Assembly (NCBI GenBank): GCA_002021875.1 | Contig: CP018627.1 | Span: 10,850,001-10,914,000 of the forward strand | Direction: 5' to 3' | From: Streptomyces hygroscopicus | GTDB taxonomy: Bacteria; Actinomycetota; Actinomycetes; Streptomycetales; Streptomycetaceae | Length of the DNA: 64,000 nucleotides | Part shown: one piece after another, positions 25,274-34,401 of the stretch | How the letters are laid out: every line of letters begins with the position of its first letter | Numbering within the stretch: position 1 is the first letter of the stretch | Program-made: the position numbers and the translations under genes | Notes under the pieces: model-generated | What the model saw: only the letters and a program-made list of their open reading frames with translations | The model's database searches: none | What the model was told of the DNA's origin: nothing

Positions 25274-26581
25274 TCACTCCGGTGGCGGCGGTGGCTCCGC
25301 GACCGGCAGCAGCAAGGTGAAGGTGGTGGGCGCCGTCCGGGCGAGGGTGAGCCGCCCCCCGGCCGCCTCGGCCATTTCCCGCGCCAGCGTCAGCCCGATG
25401 CCACTGCCGGCCCGCGATGTCGTCGCCCCCCGCTCGAAGACGGACCGCCGGTCGAGCGTCAGCGAGCCCTCGTCGGACACGTCCACGGCGACCGCGACTC
25501 CCATCTCGCGCACCGTGACCTCGACCGTACCGCGGCCGTGGCGCAGGGCGTTGTCCAGCAGGACGTCCAGAATCTGCTCGGCGGTGCGGTCGGGGATCCG
25601 CGGGCCCCCGCCCCCGGGCTCGACGCCGAAGTCCAGACGACGGCCCTCGGCGGCGAACGCGCCGTGCCAGCGGCGCTCCGCCCCCTCGACCACCTCGGCG
25701 GCGAGCCGGGCGGTCGCGGGAACGCCGGGGCGTGGCGTCGCCCGGGCCAGCCGGAGCACCTCGTCCACGGTCCGCTGAAGATGCCGTACCTGCTCCAGGG
25801 CCTCCGTCACGGCCATTCGCAGATCCGCGTCGGGATCGGCGGCGGCCGCCTCCAGACCCAGTTGCAGACCGGCGAGCGGGGTACGCAGCTGATGGGAGGC
25901 GTTGGAGGTGAAGTGGCGCTGGTGATCGAGCCGTAGGGCCAGATGCTCGACCATGGCGTTCTGGGTGCGCGCCACCTGGTCGATCTCGGCGATCGCGCTG
26001 CCTTCGGCGCGCGCGGTCAGATCCCCGTCCGCCACCGCTCCGGCCTTCGCCGAGAGCGCCTCCAACGGTGCGGTGAGCGTGCGCGCCTGCCGGCGTGCCA
26101 CCACGATGGCCGTGACCAGCGCCACCAGGGCGGTGCCGGACAGGACCAGCCAGGCCAGGACGATGCGCTGCCAGACCTGCGGTGTCCCGGTCGAGGCACG
26201 GACCACACCGATGACCCGCTCCTCGGCGGATACGGGCACGGCCACCACAATCTGGTCGTCGCCGCGCCCCCGGGCCACCACCCCGCCCCGGGCCGGCCGG
26301 GTGATCGAGTCCGCCGTCCTCGGACCGCTGCCGTCGCGCAGGCGCCCGGACAGGTCGTACACCCCGACGTCGATTCCTGGCTCATGGGCGGGCAGTTTCA
26401 CACGGCCGCCCACCGCGAACGACGGCGGCACATGGATGGCGGCCGTCAGGGCCACGCGCTCCAGCTCATCGCGTTCATCCGAGAAGAAGGACGTCTGGAT
26501 CCCGAGCGCCAGCGGCGTGGCCAGCAGGACGAGTGCCACCAGCACCGCCATCACGGCCACCCGCATCACGCGCTGTCTCAT
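25274..26581 (-). CDS. Two-component sensor histidine kinase
   Basis: 435 residues: membrane segments about 4-26 and 138-161 flanking a sensor region, HAMP 161-212, phospho-acceptor H230 in [17 protein letters not shown], and an ATPase domain with [10 protein letters not shown] and GSGIGLTLA. The G1 box reads SDEGSLTL, slightly altered. ATG 26581 is chosen because the following [10 protein letters not shown] helix fits; an open frame upstream is antisense. Its likely partner is the OmpR-type regulator at 28130, on the other side of a wrecked transporter operon. Confidence 0.92.
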   Translation of the reverse strand: MRQRVMRVAVMAVLVALVLLATPLALGIQTSFFSDERDELERVALTAAIHVPPSFAVGGRVKLPAHEPGIDVGVYDLSGRLRDGSGPRTADSITRPARGGVVARGRGDDQIVVAVPVSAEERVIGVVRASTGTPQVWQRIVLAWLVLSGTALVALVTAIVVARRQARTLTAPLEALSAKAGAVADGDLTARAEGSAIAEIDQVARTQNAMVEHLALRLDHQRHFTSNASHQLRTPLAGLQLGLEAAAADPDADLRMAVTEALEQVRHLQRTVDEVLRLARATPRPGVPATARLAAEVVEGAERRWHGAFAAEGRRLDFGVEPGGGGPRIPDRTAEQILDVLLDNALRHGRGTVEVTVREMGVAVAVDVSDEGSLTLDRRSVFERGATTSRAGSGIGLTLAREMAEAAGGRLTLARTAPTTFTLLLPVAEPPPPPE

Positions 26582-26720
26582 ACGCCCATCATGAGCGTGG
26601 GCGCGCCCGGTGCGGCCGAGGCAGGGACGCCACCGGCCGGTTTTGCCGTCGCCCAACCCTCGTCGTGGCGAGTGTTTACCGCCTCCTCCCTGGCGTCGGA
26701 GGCACCAGCGGTTCGCCTGT

Positions 26721-27091
26721 GTGGAGGACACGAAGAGCAAGCGAGCCATCCCCGCCGTTCCCGCCACCGTCGCCCCGACCACCGCGGTGGTCGCCGGCTG
26801 CTCCGGCTCCGGCGGGGGCTCTCACAGCGGTTCCAAGGCCACTCCTGGCTCGTCGCCCACCCAGCGGACCGGGTCGGCCTCCACCAGCGGACCGGGTCGG
26901 CCCCCACCGCGTCCAACCCGCCGGGGGACATCCCCGACAACCAGGTAATCGGCAAGAGCGTGCGCGACTCGGTGGAGCGGTACGTGTTCTTCCACCACGG
27001 TCGGCAGGTCGTCCTGACCCTGACCGGCCCGACCGGCGCCGACAACGTCGACCCCTGGCGCATCGTCAGCGATTCGCTCCGGTGGCAGTGA
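26721..27091 (+). pseudogene. Broken lipoprotein gene (GDIPDNQ family)
   Basis: From GTG 26721 the frame encodes a charged start, a hydrophobic stretch and a lipobox-like [11 protein letters not shown] 23-bp tandem duplication (CCAGCGGACCGGGTCGGCC at 26861 and 26884) then shifts the frame by two. In the shifted frame [10 protein letters not shown] continues, but most of the mature domain is deleted. It jumps to [20 protein letters not shown] and ends [16 protein letters not shown]. In Streptomyces this lipoprotein family normally precedes an ABC ATPase and an FtsX permease. The stop overlaps the next gene by one base. Confidence 0.75.
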
Positions 27092-27817
27092 TGACCACCA
27101 CCTCCGAGGCAGGGGCGGGAACCGGCGGAACGGCCGCCCTCGACGCCAGGGAGCTCTACCGGTTCTTCCGCACCGGAGAGGAGGAGACCCTCGCCCTGCG
27201 CGGGGTGTCCCTCCACGTCCAGCGCGGTGAGACCGTCGCCGTCGTCGGACCCTCCGGGTCGGGCAAGTCCACCCTGCTGGCGTGCCTGGCCGGGCTGGAC
27301 GAGCCGGCCGGAGGATACGTCCACATCGGCCGGGAGCGGATCAGTCATCGCCCCGAGGCCCAGCGGGCCCGGCCGCGCGCCCGCCGTATCGGTGTCCTGC
27401 TGCAGTCCGGCAACCTCATCGCCCATCTGGACCTACGGAACATCCGTCTTGCCCAGGCGGCTGCCGGACGCGCCGTGGCGCTGCGTCCGATATCGCCGCC
27501 CTGCTCGACGGGGTGGGCCTGCGCGGCCGGGCCCACGCCCTGCCGCATGAGCTGGCAGGCGGCGAACTGGCCCGTGCGGGGCTTGCCGTCGCCCTGGCCA
27601 ACGACTCCGATGCGCTCCTCGCCGACGAGCCCACCGGCGAGCTGGACGGACGGACCGAACGGCGCGTGCTCGACCTGCTCAAGAGCCGGGCCGACGCCGG
27701 TCGCGGCGTTCTGGTCGTCACCCACAACACCGAGGTCGTCGCCTTCGCCGACCGGGTGCTCGTGCTGCGCGACGGAAGGATCCGGACTGGCCCGCTCTGG
27801 GCCGCCCCGCCACGGCC
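27091..27817 (+). pseudogene. Frameshifted ABC transporter ATPase
   Basis: From ATG 27091: Walker [13 protein letters not shown] near residue 53 and Q-loop [13 protein letters not shown]. At about 27489 one base is missing (CGTCCGATATC where CGTCCGGATATC would keep the frame). The downstream frame then carries the signature [12 protein letters not shown], Walker [13 protein letters not shown] and the H-loop [11 protein letters not shown]. All ATPase motifs are present, so the lesion is a single indel. Because both neighbours are also broken I call it a pseudogene rather than a sequencing error. Confidence 0.7.
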
Positions 27818-28077
27818 CATGACATCGGCGTCGTCTTCCAGTCCCCGAGCCTTATCCAGGCCCTCGACGTGGTGGAGAACTCATCGGATGGGCCCTGACC
27901 CAGATGCTCGTCAAGGTGCTCACCGGTGTGTTCGACCCACCACCGGACACCGTGGCCGTGCCCTGGCCATATCCCGCCCTGACCCTGGCGGCAGCCTTCG
28001 CGGCCATCGTCGGCGCAGCCCTGAGCGGCGTCCGCAGATCCACCCGGCCGGCCGTGGAAGAGCTGCGTGAACTCTGA
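27818..28077 (+). pseudogene. Fragments of a second ABC ATPase and of an FtsX-type permease
   Basis: From 27818 another frame reads [21 protein letters not shown], the Q-loop part of a second ABC ATPase. From about 27883 a different frame reads LIGWALTQMLVKVLTGVFDP, a membrane segment (YPALTLAAAFAAIVGAALSG) and VRRSTRPAVEELREL before TGA 28075, the C-terminus of an FtsX-like permease. So at least two large deletions have removed the bulk of both genes. Confidence 0.65.
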
Positions 28078-28129
28078 CAGCGGACCGTCCGCGCGCCCCC
28101 GGACAGCCACCCGCCCTACGCTTTTGAGC

Positions 28130-28876
28130 ATGCGGACGACAGAAGCCAAGGACGCGGTATCCGTACTGTTCATCGAGGACGACGAGGTCATCGGGCGGCA
28201 TGTGGAAGCAGGTCTGCGATCCCACGGTTACGCCGTGACCTGGACCCGGACCGGCGGCTCCGGCCTGGCCGAGGCCGCCAGACTCCCCATCGACGTCGTC
28301 CTCCTCGACCTCGGCCTCCCCGACATGGACGGCATCGACGTCGCCCGGCAACTGCGCGACGAGCACCCCGATGTCCTCATCCTCATCCTCACCGCCCGCA
28401 GCGAGGAGATCGACGTCATCGTGGGCCTGGACGCGGGCGCCGACGACTACCTGGTCAAACCCTTCAGCCTGACCGTGCTGCTCGCCCGCCTCCGCGCCCA
28501 TCTCCGCCGCCGCCCGCCCGTCCCGGAGGGACCGGGCGAACCGGTCCGCATCGGGGGTCTGACCGTGGACATCGCCGCGCGCCGCTGCCTCCTCGGCGAT
28601 CGGGAGGTCGAACTGCGCCCCAAGGAGTTCGAACTCCTCGCCATCCTGGTCCGGCATCCGGGGGAGGCCGTCTCCCGCGAATCGCTCATGGCGGAGGTGT
28701 GGGACGAGAACTGGTTCGGGCCGACCAAGACGCTGGACGTCACCATGTCCTCCCTGCGCCGCCGACTGCAGGCGGCCGCCTCCGCCGCACACGCGCCTGT
28801 CGTCCTGCCCGCCCTCACCACCCTGCGGGGACACGGCTACCGGCTCGACCCACCTGGGCCGCTGGATGGCAACTGA
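28130..28876 (+). CDS. OmpR-family response regulator
   Basis: 248 residues: receiver (LFIEDDEVIGRH, phospho-acceptor D60 in VVLLDLGLPDMDGID, VKPFS) and winged helix (LRPKEFELLAILVRHP, MSSLRRRLQ, LRGHGYRLDPPG). It follows the broken transporter genes by 52 bases and is probably the partner of the kinase at 25274. With the transporter genes destroyed, the pair may have lost its original target. The N-terminus extends about ten residues before the receiver; ATG 28130 is the most reasonable start. Confidence 0.9.
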   Translation: MRTTEAKDAVSVLFIEDDEVIGRHVEAGLRSHGYAVTWTRTGGSGLAEAARLPIDVVLLDLGLPDMDGIDVARQLRDEHPDVLILILTARSEEIDVIVGLDAGADDYLVKPFSLTVLLARLRAHLRRRPPVPEGPGEPVRIGGLTVDIAARRCLLGDREVELRPKEFELLAILVRHPGEAVSRESLMAEVWDENWFGPTKTLDVTMSSLRRRLQAAASAAHAPVVLPALTTLRGHGYRLDPPGPLDGN

Positions 28877-29069
28877 ACCATGGTGAGTACTCCCGTCGCA
28901 GATCGCTGTCGCCGCTGGTCAGGAGCGTGTCTGTGAGTGTACTCGCCTGACTTGCCGTCAGGCGCTTCGCATTCGGGACTTCGGGTGCGGCGGACCGCCC
29001 ACCGACACGTTGACTCGGAGGCTTTCTCCATGTTGCTTGCGGACCTGGACAAGATCACCGCAGGCTGCC

Positions 29070-29178
29070 CAAGACTTGGTAGCGCTACCTGCGGGACGGG
29101 GGCCGCTCGCTGCGGGCGCGCAACTACCGGGAGACCGCCCGCTACAACTACCTCCTCGCTGCCGCCCAGCTCATGCGC
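29070..29178 (+). pseudogene. Relic of a tyrosine site-specific integrase (N-terminal arm)
   Basis: One frame, interrupted by a TAG, reads RYLRDGGRSLRARNYRETAR followed by YNYLLAAAQLMR, the N-terminal core-binding arm of a phage-type integrase. The rest of the gene is gone. It runs into the stop codon of the convergent DUF2071 gene. Otherwise 28877-29070 holds nothing I can name. Confidence 0.45.
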
Positions 29179-29905
29179 GTTGCGGGGTCCCGAAGCGAAC
29201 GGCGACCCCGGGGGAGTACAGCACACTCACCGGCGGGCCCGTCATGGGCGGCAGGCCCGCGGTGGTGATCAGGCCGTCGTCGAGTTCGAGCAGCTCGGCC
29301 CGGTGCAGTGGCCATGGTGCGTGGTCGTTCGGCAGGTGCACCGTGCGGCCGTGCCAGGAGACGTGCAGCCCCCACCGGGCGGTCAGGAACCGTTCCAGCC
29401 GTGTGGGCTCCGTGATGGCCCCGCCTATCCTCACCACGGCCCGGCTCGTGCGACCCCGGACCGCCGGGCGCCGTCGCGGGCCGCAGCTGTAGGTGATCAC
29501 GTTGTTCTCGCGCCGCAGCCGCATCGTGGACCATCGATAGGGCAGCCGGACGGTGAGCCGGCCCACCAGCACGGGGAGCAGCCGGGCCGCGTCGAGGGAC
29601 TGGAACACCACACCGCGCCGGCCCTGCCCGTCCACCGAGTACAGCCGCACGTTCGTCTCGCAGAACGTGCCCAGATACGGCAGGCCGGGCCCCGGCCCGA
29701 AGCCCACACCGCGCATCAGGAACGGGACCAGCCCGACATAGGTGACACCGTCGAGGGTGTCCGGGCGCGTACCGGCGGGCAGCAGCGGGGCCACGCGCTC
29801 CGGCTCCACCGGCCAGTGCAGGAAGGTGAGTTCATCCCAGCGCTGGACCAGTGTCGGCCGTCGTACGGGCCGTGGCGTGGACAGGGTGATCGGCTCGATC
29901 TCCAT
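29171..29905 (-). CDS. DUF2071 (YqjF-like) family protein
   Basis: 244 residues. It has the DUF2071 pattern: WDELTFLHWPVEPERVAPLLPAG near the start, then YVGLVPFLMRGVGFGPGPGLPYLG, ETNVRLYSV and a C-terminal LYSPGVAVRFG. The family's biochemical role is unknown; its fold resembles acetoacetate decarboxylase-like barrels. No signal peptide or membrane segment. It stands alone, and its 3' end abuts an integrase relic, so the last few residues may have been altered by the rearrangement. Confidence 0.85.
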   Translation of the reverse strand: MEIEPITLSTPRPVRRPTLVQRWDELTFLHWPVEPERVAPLLPAGTRPDTLDGVTYVGLVPFLMRGVGFGPGPGLPYLGTFCETNVRLYSVDGQGRRGVVFQSLDAARLLPVLVGRLTVRLPYRWSTMRLRRENNVITYSCGPRRRPAVRGRTSRAVVRIGGAITEPTRLERFLTARWGLHVSWHGRTVHLPNDHAPWPLHRAELLELDDGLITTAGLPPMTGPPVSVLYSPGVAVRFGTPQRA

Positions 29906-29977
29906 GCCCGGCGTCCTAGCACAGGAGCCCCGGCCACCCGTCAGGCGGGTCCCGGTTTCCCCGGGCGGGCGACCGGT

Positions 29978-31117
29978 TCAGGAGAACTCGGCGCGCACCG
30001 CCTGGGTGTGCTCGCCGAGCCCCGGCACCGGTCGCATCGGCGCCCTGCGGCCCGCCACTTCCACGGGCGGCAGCAGACCGCGCAGCGGTCCGACCGGGGA
30101 GCCGAACTCGCCCCAGCGGTCGCGGGCGTCGAACTGGGGGTGGGCGCCGAACTCCGCGATGTCGCGCAGCCGGGCGTTGGCGATACCGGCCCCGTCCAGC
30201 AGCGCGATCAGCCCCTCGGCGGTGTGGTCCGCGAAGCACGACTCCAACTCGGCCGTCAGTTCCTCGTCATGGGTACGGCGCAGGGGATTGTCCGCGAAGC
30301 GCGGGTCCCGGATCAGCTCCGGGCGGCGGAGCACCCGCTCGCACAGGGCGGCCCATTCACGATCGCTCTGCACACTCAGGAACACCTGACCGCCGTCCCC
30401 ACAGCGGTAGGCGCCGTACGGCGAGATCGACGGATGACGCGCGCCGCTGCGCACGACCCCGGCACCGCCGTATGCCTGGGCGAAATAGGGGTGGCCCATC
30501 CACTCGCCCAGCGCATCGAGCAGGCTCACGCTCAGGTCGGTCCCCGCACCGGTGCGCTCCCGCTCGTACAGCGCGGTGAGAATGCCTGTGTAGGCGTACA
30601 TCCCGCCCGCGATATCGGCGATCGAGATCCCGGGGCGGGCCGGGGCCTCAGGGCTGCCGGTGATCGACAGCAGCCCCGCCTCGCACTGGATGAGCAGGTC
30701 GTACGCCTTCTTCTCACGGTACGGGCCGCTGTCCCCATAGCCGGAGATCGCGCAGGTGATCAGGCGAGGATGCGCGGGCCGCAGCGTCCGCGCTCCCAGG
30801 CCCAGCCGGTCCACGGCGCCGGGCGCCAGATTGTGCACGAAGACATCCGCGCGGGCGAGCATCGCATCGAGCAGCGCCTGGTCGGTGTCGTCCTTGACAT
30901 CGAGGACGACGCTCTCCTTACCGCGATTGATCCAGACGAAGTAGGCCGAAGCGCCCTTGACCTCGCGGTCGTAGTCGCGGGCGAAGTCACCGCGCCCCGG
31001 CCGCTCCACCTTGATGACTCTGGCTCCCAGATCGGCGAGCTGACGGGTGGCGAACGGGGCGGCGACGGCCTGCTCCAGGGCGACGACGGTGATGCCTTCC
31101 AGCGGTTGCGCGGGCAC
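29978..31117 (-). CDS. Class III CoA-transferase (CaiB/BaiF family)
   Basis: 379 residues. Typical features are VALEQAVAAPFATRQLADLGARVIKVERPG at the start, then RGKESVVLDVK, HNLAPGAVDRLGLG and DLSVSLLDALGEWMGHP; the catalytic aspartate is expected at about residue 167 in this family. It would move CoA from one organic acid to another; the acid cannot be told. GTG 31117 was chosen because AAGGAG lies six bases upstream. A TnpB-like relic lies just upstream, so the original operon context may be lost. Confidence 0.92.
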   Translation of the reverse strand: MPAQPLEGITVVALEQAVAAPFATRQLADLGARVIKVERPGRGDFARDYDREVKGASAYFVWINRGKESVVLDVKDDTDQALLDAMLARADVFVHNLAPGAVDRLGLGARTLRPAHPRLITCAISGYGDSGPYREKKAYDLLIQCEAGLLSITGSPEAPARPGISIADIAGGMYAYTGILTALYERERTGAGTDLSVSLLDALGEWMGHPYFAQAYGGAGVVRSGARHPSISPYGAYRCGDGGQVFLSVQSDREWAALCERVLRRPELIRDPRFADNPLRRTHDEELTAELESCFADHTAEGLIALLDGAGIANARLRDIAEFGAHPQFDARDRWGEFGSPVGPLRGLLPPVEVAGRRAPMRPVPGLGEHTQAVRAEFS

Positions 31118-31157
31118 GGGCGGCTCCTTCGGTGCGGGTAGCCCCTGTCTACCGTTC

Positions 31158-31739
31158 CTACAGACTGAGCGTGAGTTGCACGGGCTCAGCCGGACGCTCC
31201 GAACGGTGTTGAGTGTCCTGGTCTCCCGCGTTCGCACCGCACTCAGGGTCTGCGGATCGTGTCCGTGGTCCGGGGCTGCGGGGGCGGGGTTCCTCAGGCC
31301 CTCGGGTGCCGCCTTCGGCCTGGGCGGTCCGATGCCCCGCACGATCGCTCTGGTCGTGTGGGGGCGGTGCCGTCCGTCGCCGGATGCGGTGTCCAAGGGC
31401 CCGTCGTCCGATCGCGACACTTGCCGCGTCGTGACGGGTGGTCATGCGTTTGGTGCTGGTGAGGGGCCTCTGCCAGTGCTGCGCGCCCCACTTCGAGGTG
31501 TAGGCCGGGTCCACGGCGACGACGGTGATGCCGAGTTCGGCGGCCATGCTGACGAGCCGGGCGCGGACCCTGGCCACGGGCATGCCGGAGATCAGCTTGC
31601 GGAACCGCTTGCGGCGGCCGTGCTTCTCCCGGGTCTTCTCCGCCTCGAAGTCGAGGTCTTCGAACGCGACTGCCAAGCCGTGCCGGGCGGCCCAGCGCAG
31701 AAGCCGGGTCAGCGCGTGCCGTTCAGTAAAGTGAATTTT
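31158..31739 (-). pseudogene. C-terminal remnant of a TnpB-like (IS605 OrfB type) nuclease
   Basis: The minus frame reads LTRLLRWAARHGLAVAFEDLDF, RKRFRKLISGMPVARVRARL, ITVVAVDPAYTSKWGAQHW and TTRHDAASVAIGRRALG. These match the C-terminal RuvC-like portion of TnpB proteins: the Glu of EDLDF and the Asp of RHDAA are the RuvC-II and RuvC-III acidic residues. The N-terminal part with the first catalytic Asp is missing, and the zinc-ribbon cysteines are absent (TSKW in place of CxxC). No tnpA or IS end was found. It stops abruptly at the LysR gene's upstream motif. Confidence 0.7.
31719..31735 (+). promoter_or_regulatory. CCGTTCAGTAAAGTGAA motif before the LysR gene
   Basis: A 17-bp motif with dyad character (TTCA...TGAA), repeated in inverted orientation with one mismatch at 33023-33039 before the class V aminotransferase gene. 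It could be the LysR-type operator or the end of an inserted segment. Confidence 0.5.
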
Positions 31740-31783
31740 CCCGAAGGGGGAGGTCACAGAAGTTGATGGATGGAATGAGGGGC

Positions 31784-32677
31784 ATGTACAACCTGCGCCG
31801 CCTGGAGGTGCTGCGGGAGTTGAAGTACCGCGGCACGCTGGCCGCCGTCGCGGCGGCCATGTCCTACAGCCCCTCGGCCGTCTCCCAGCAGCTGACACTC
31901 CTGGAGTCCGAGGTCGGCGCACCGCTGCTGGAGCGGGAAGGGCGGGGGGTCCGGCTGACACCGCAGGCCGAGATCCTAGTCGCCCGTACAGAGAAGGCCC
32001 TGCGGGAGCTGGAGCGCGCCGAGGCGGAGATCGCGGCCTCGCTGCGGGAGGTGTCCGGAACTCTCAGGGTGGCGGCCTTCCAGACCGCGATGCTCGCGCT
32101 GATGCCCGTCGCGCTGACCTGGCTGCGGGAGAACCATCCCCGGGTGAGGGTGGAGGCCACACAGGCGGAACCCGACGCCTCGCTGCCCGGCCTGCTCACC
32201 CGGGACTTCGACCTGGTGATCGACGAGACGTTCCCCGGTCACGCACGACCGCCCCGCGCCTCAGAGGTGGAGCACCACCACCTGTACGAGGACGCCATGC
32301 GGCTTGCCACCCCTGCGCCCGTGGCGGCCCTGGCCGAGCTGGCCGAACGCCCCTGGGTGATGGAACCCGCCGGCACGCCCGCCCGCGCATGGGCGACCGC
32401 CGTCTGCCATGCAGCCGGTTTCGAGCCGGACGTCGCCTACGTCTCCGCAGACATGCTGGCCCACTCACGGCTGGTCGAGCAAGGCCACGCGGTGGCCTTT
32501 CTGCCCGACATGCTGTGGTTCGACCGCGCCCCTGGCCTCATCCTCGACGGCTCCGCCGGCCACACCCGCACCGTGCTCGCGACCGTACGCGCCGGAGCCG
32601 GGGAGCACCCCCTGATCCAGACCTTCCTCACCGCGATCCGGTACGCGGTCGGCGAACTGCCCGCGCGCACAGGGTGA
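31784..32677 (+). CDS. LysR-family transcriptional regulator
   Basis: 297 residues. N-terminal winged helix: LRRLEVLRELKYRGTLAAVA, SPSAVSQQLTLLESEVGAPLLEREG. The C-terminal co-inducer domain begins near residue 85 (GTLRVAAFQTAM). ATG 31784 is preferred because GAGGGG precedes it; ATGs at 31763, 31766 and 31775 are possible. The ligand is unknown. It probably controls the class V aminotransferase gene starting 419 bases downstream, since both genes are preceded by the same 17-bp motif. Confidence 0.9.
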   Translation: MYNLRRLEVLRELKYRGTLAAVAAAMSYSPSAVSQQLTLLESEVGAPLLEREGRGVRLTPQAEILVARTEKALRELERAEAEIAASLREVSGTLRVAAFQTAMLALMPVALTWLRENHPRVRVEATQAEPDASLPGLLTRDFDLVIDETFPGHARPPRASEVEHHHLYEDAMRLATPAPVAALAELAERPWVMEPAGTPARAWATAVCHAAGFEPDVAYVSADMLAHSRLVEQGHAVAFLPDMLWFDRAPGLILDGSAGHTRTVLATVRAGAGEHPLIQTFLTAIRYAVGELPARTG

Positions 32678-33022
32678 CCGCGCCGGGGGCGGCGACTGTC
32701 TGGAACTCGATCGCGACGATCTGCACGGGGCACGGACCAGCCTGTCGGAGCTGGTGGAGCAGTGGGGGCGGCCGTGCACGCGGCAGAGCGGTCTGTACAT
32801 GAGGCCAGTTCAGGGAGGTGCCCGGGATGATGCGGTTCCCTGTCAGCTCGTCGTCGCTCACGAAGTCCGCCGGGGCCTTCGCCGCCGCGAGTATCACCGG
32901 GGTGTTGAGGGTGCGGGACGGGGACCAGGCACAGCGGCCGGGGCGCCGCGTCGCCTCGGTTCGCGGAGCACCTCCAGGCCGCTCTATTCATCAATTTTCT
33001 TGGCCTTTCACATCCGAAAGAT
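32678..33022. other. Intergenic stretch without recognised gene
   Basis: Between the LysR gene and the inverted motif. Short open frames on both strands lack start signals and family resemblance. The last 50 bases are distinctly A/T-rich compared with the surroundings, as expected of a promoter. Confidence 0.5.
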
Positions 33023-33039
33023 TTCACTTTACTAAACGG
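33023..33039 (-). promoter_or_regulatory. Inverted copy of the LysR-associated motif
   Basis: TTCACTTTACTAAACGG is the reverse complement of CCGTTTAGTAAAGTGAA, matching 16 of 17 bases of the motif at 31719. It lies 57 bases before the class V aminotransferase start. Confidence 0.5.
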
Positions 33040-33095
33040 GTGGGGCTTGAGAACGTGAGTGAACGGGTTCTTCGGACAGATAGGAAGCAAAGGGC

Positions 33096-34277
33096 ATGGA
33101 CATCGACGCGCTCCGCCAGGACACCCCGGGCACCGCGAACCGGGTGCACCTCAACAACGCGGGGGCCGGTCTGCTGTCCCGTCGGACTCTTAAGGCCATG
33201 ACCGCCCACCTGGAGCTGGAGGCAGCCGTCGGCGGCTACGAAGCCGCCGACCAGGAACGGGACCGCATCAACGCCACCCACGCGAACGTTGCCCGGCTGG
33301 TGGGCGGACAGGCGGACGAGATCGCACTGTTCGACAACTCCACCCATGCATGGAACGCGGCCTTCTACTCCATGACGTTCAAGCCCGGCGACCGTATCCT
33401 CACCGGCCGGGCCGAGTACGGCAGCAACGTGCTCGCCTACCTGCAGATCGCCCAGCGCACCGGCGCCGAGGTCGTCGTCGTGCCCGACGACGAGTCCGGA
33501 CAGCTCGACACCACAGCCCTGGCAAACCTGATCGACGAGCGCACCAAGCTCGTCGGCGTCAGCCACGTCCCCACCAGCGGTGGCCTGGTCAACCCGGCGG
33601 CCGAGATCGGCCGGATCACCCGCGCGGCCGGCATACCCTTCCTGCTGGACGCCACCCAGTCCGTGGGCCAGTTCCCCGTCGACGTCGCCGAGATCGGCTG
33701 CGACATGCTCACCGCCACCGGCCGCAAGTTCCTGCGGGGCCCGCGTGGAACGGGCTTTCTGTGGGTGCGTCCCAAGGCCCTGGAGTACCTGGACCCGTGC
33801 GTCACCGAGATCGAGGCCGCGACCTGGGACGGCAAGCGCGGCTTCACCTGGCATGACGGCGCGCGGCGTTTCGCGACGTGGGAAGTCAGCTACTCCAACG
33901 TCCTCGGCCTGAGCGCCGCCGTCCAGCAGGCCCTGGAGCTCGGCATGGACGAGATCGGCCGACGCGCCATCTCCCTGGGCGCGTATCTGCGCGACCGGCT
34001 CGAGGCACTGCCCGGTGTCACCGCCTACGACCTCGGCCGCGACCGGTGCGCCATCGTGACCGTCAAGGTCGACGCCGTCCCCACGGCCGACGTCGCGGCG
34101 ATGCTCGCGAAGCAGGGGATCAACGTCACCACGACCGTTGCCGAGCACACACAGTTCGACACCGAACACCGAGGCGTCCACCCCTTGGTGCGACTGTCCC
34201 CGCACTACTACAACTCCGAGGCCGAACTCGACCGTGCCGTCGAGGCCATCGCCGAACTGGCCCGCACCGCCGGATGA
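33096..34277 (+). CDS. Class V aminotransferase-fold PLP enzyme
   Basis: 393 residues. It begins with the cofactor-loop motif HLNNAGAGLLS, then FDNSTHAWNAAFYSM, HVPTSGGLVNPAAEIG, LLDATQSVGQFP (PLP-binding Asp) and the internal aldimine lysine in TATGRKFLRGPRGTGFLW. This fold includes cysteine desulfurases, isopenicillin N epimerases and EgtE-like C-S lyases; the FLRGPRGTGFLW stretch is common in the epimerase/lyase branch. No scaffold or cluster gene is present to narrow it. It is likely controlled by the LysR protein encoded upstream. Confidence 0.88.
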   Translation: MDIDALRQDTPGTANRVHLNNAGAGLLSRRTLKAMTAHLELEAAVGGYEAADQERDRINATHANVARLVGGQADEIALFDNSTHAWNAAFYSMTFKPGDRILTGRAEYGSNVLAYLQIAQRTGAEVVVVPDDESGQLDTTALANLIDERTKLVGVSHVPTSGGLVNPAAEIGRITRAAGIPFLLDATQSVGQFPVDVAEIGCDMLTATGRKFLRGPRGTGFLWVRPKALEYLDPCVTEIEAATWDGKRGFTWHDGARRFATWEVSYSNVLGLSAAVQQALELGMDEIGRRAISLGAYLRDRLEALPGVTAYDLGRDRCAIVTVKVDAVPTADVAAMLAKQGINVTTTVAEHTQFDTEHRGVHPLVRLSPHYYNSEAELDRAVEAIAELARTAG

Positions 34278-34401
34278 GGCGCCACCCCATACCTCCGGAG
34301 ACTTCCCTGCACCCGAAGCCGGCCGCCGACCTCGCTCACCTGCCCGCCGTACTGGAGGCCGCACGCCGCAGCGCCGAACACATTCTCGCCGGCCGAACAA
34401 G

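Noticed and set aside
33096..34277. Considered as an IscS/NifS cysteine desulfurase
   Set aside because: No isc/suf neighbours, and the lysine-loop sequence resembles the epimerase/lyase branch more.
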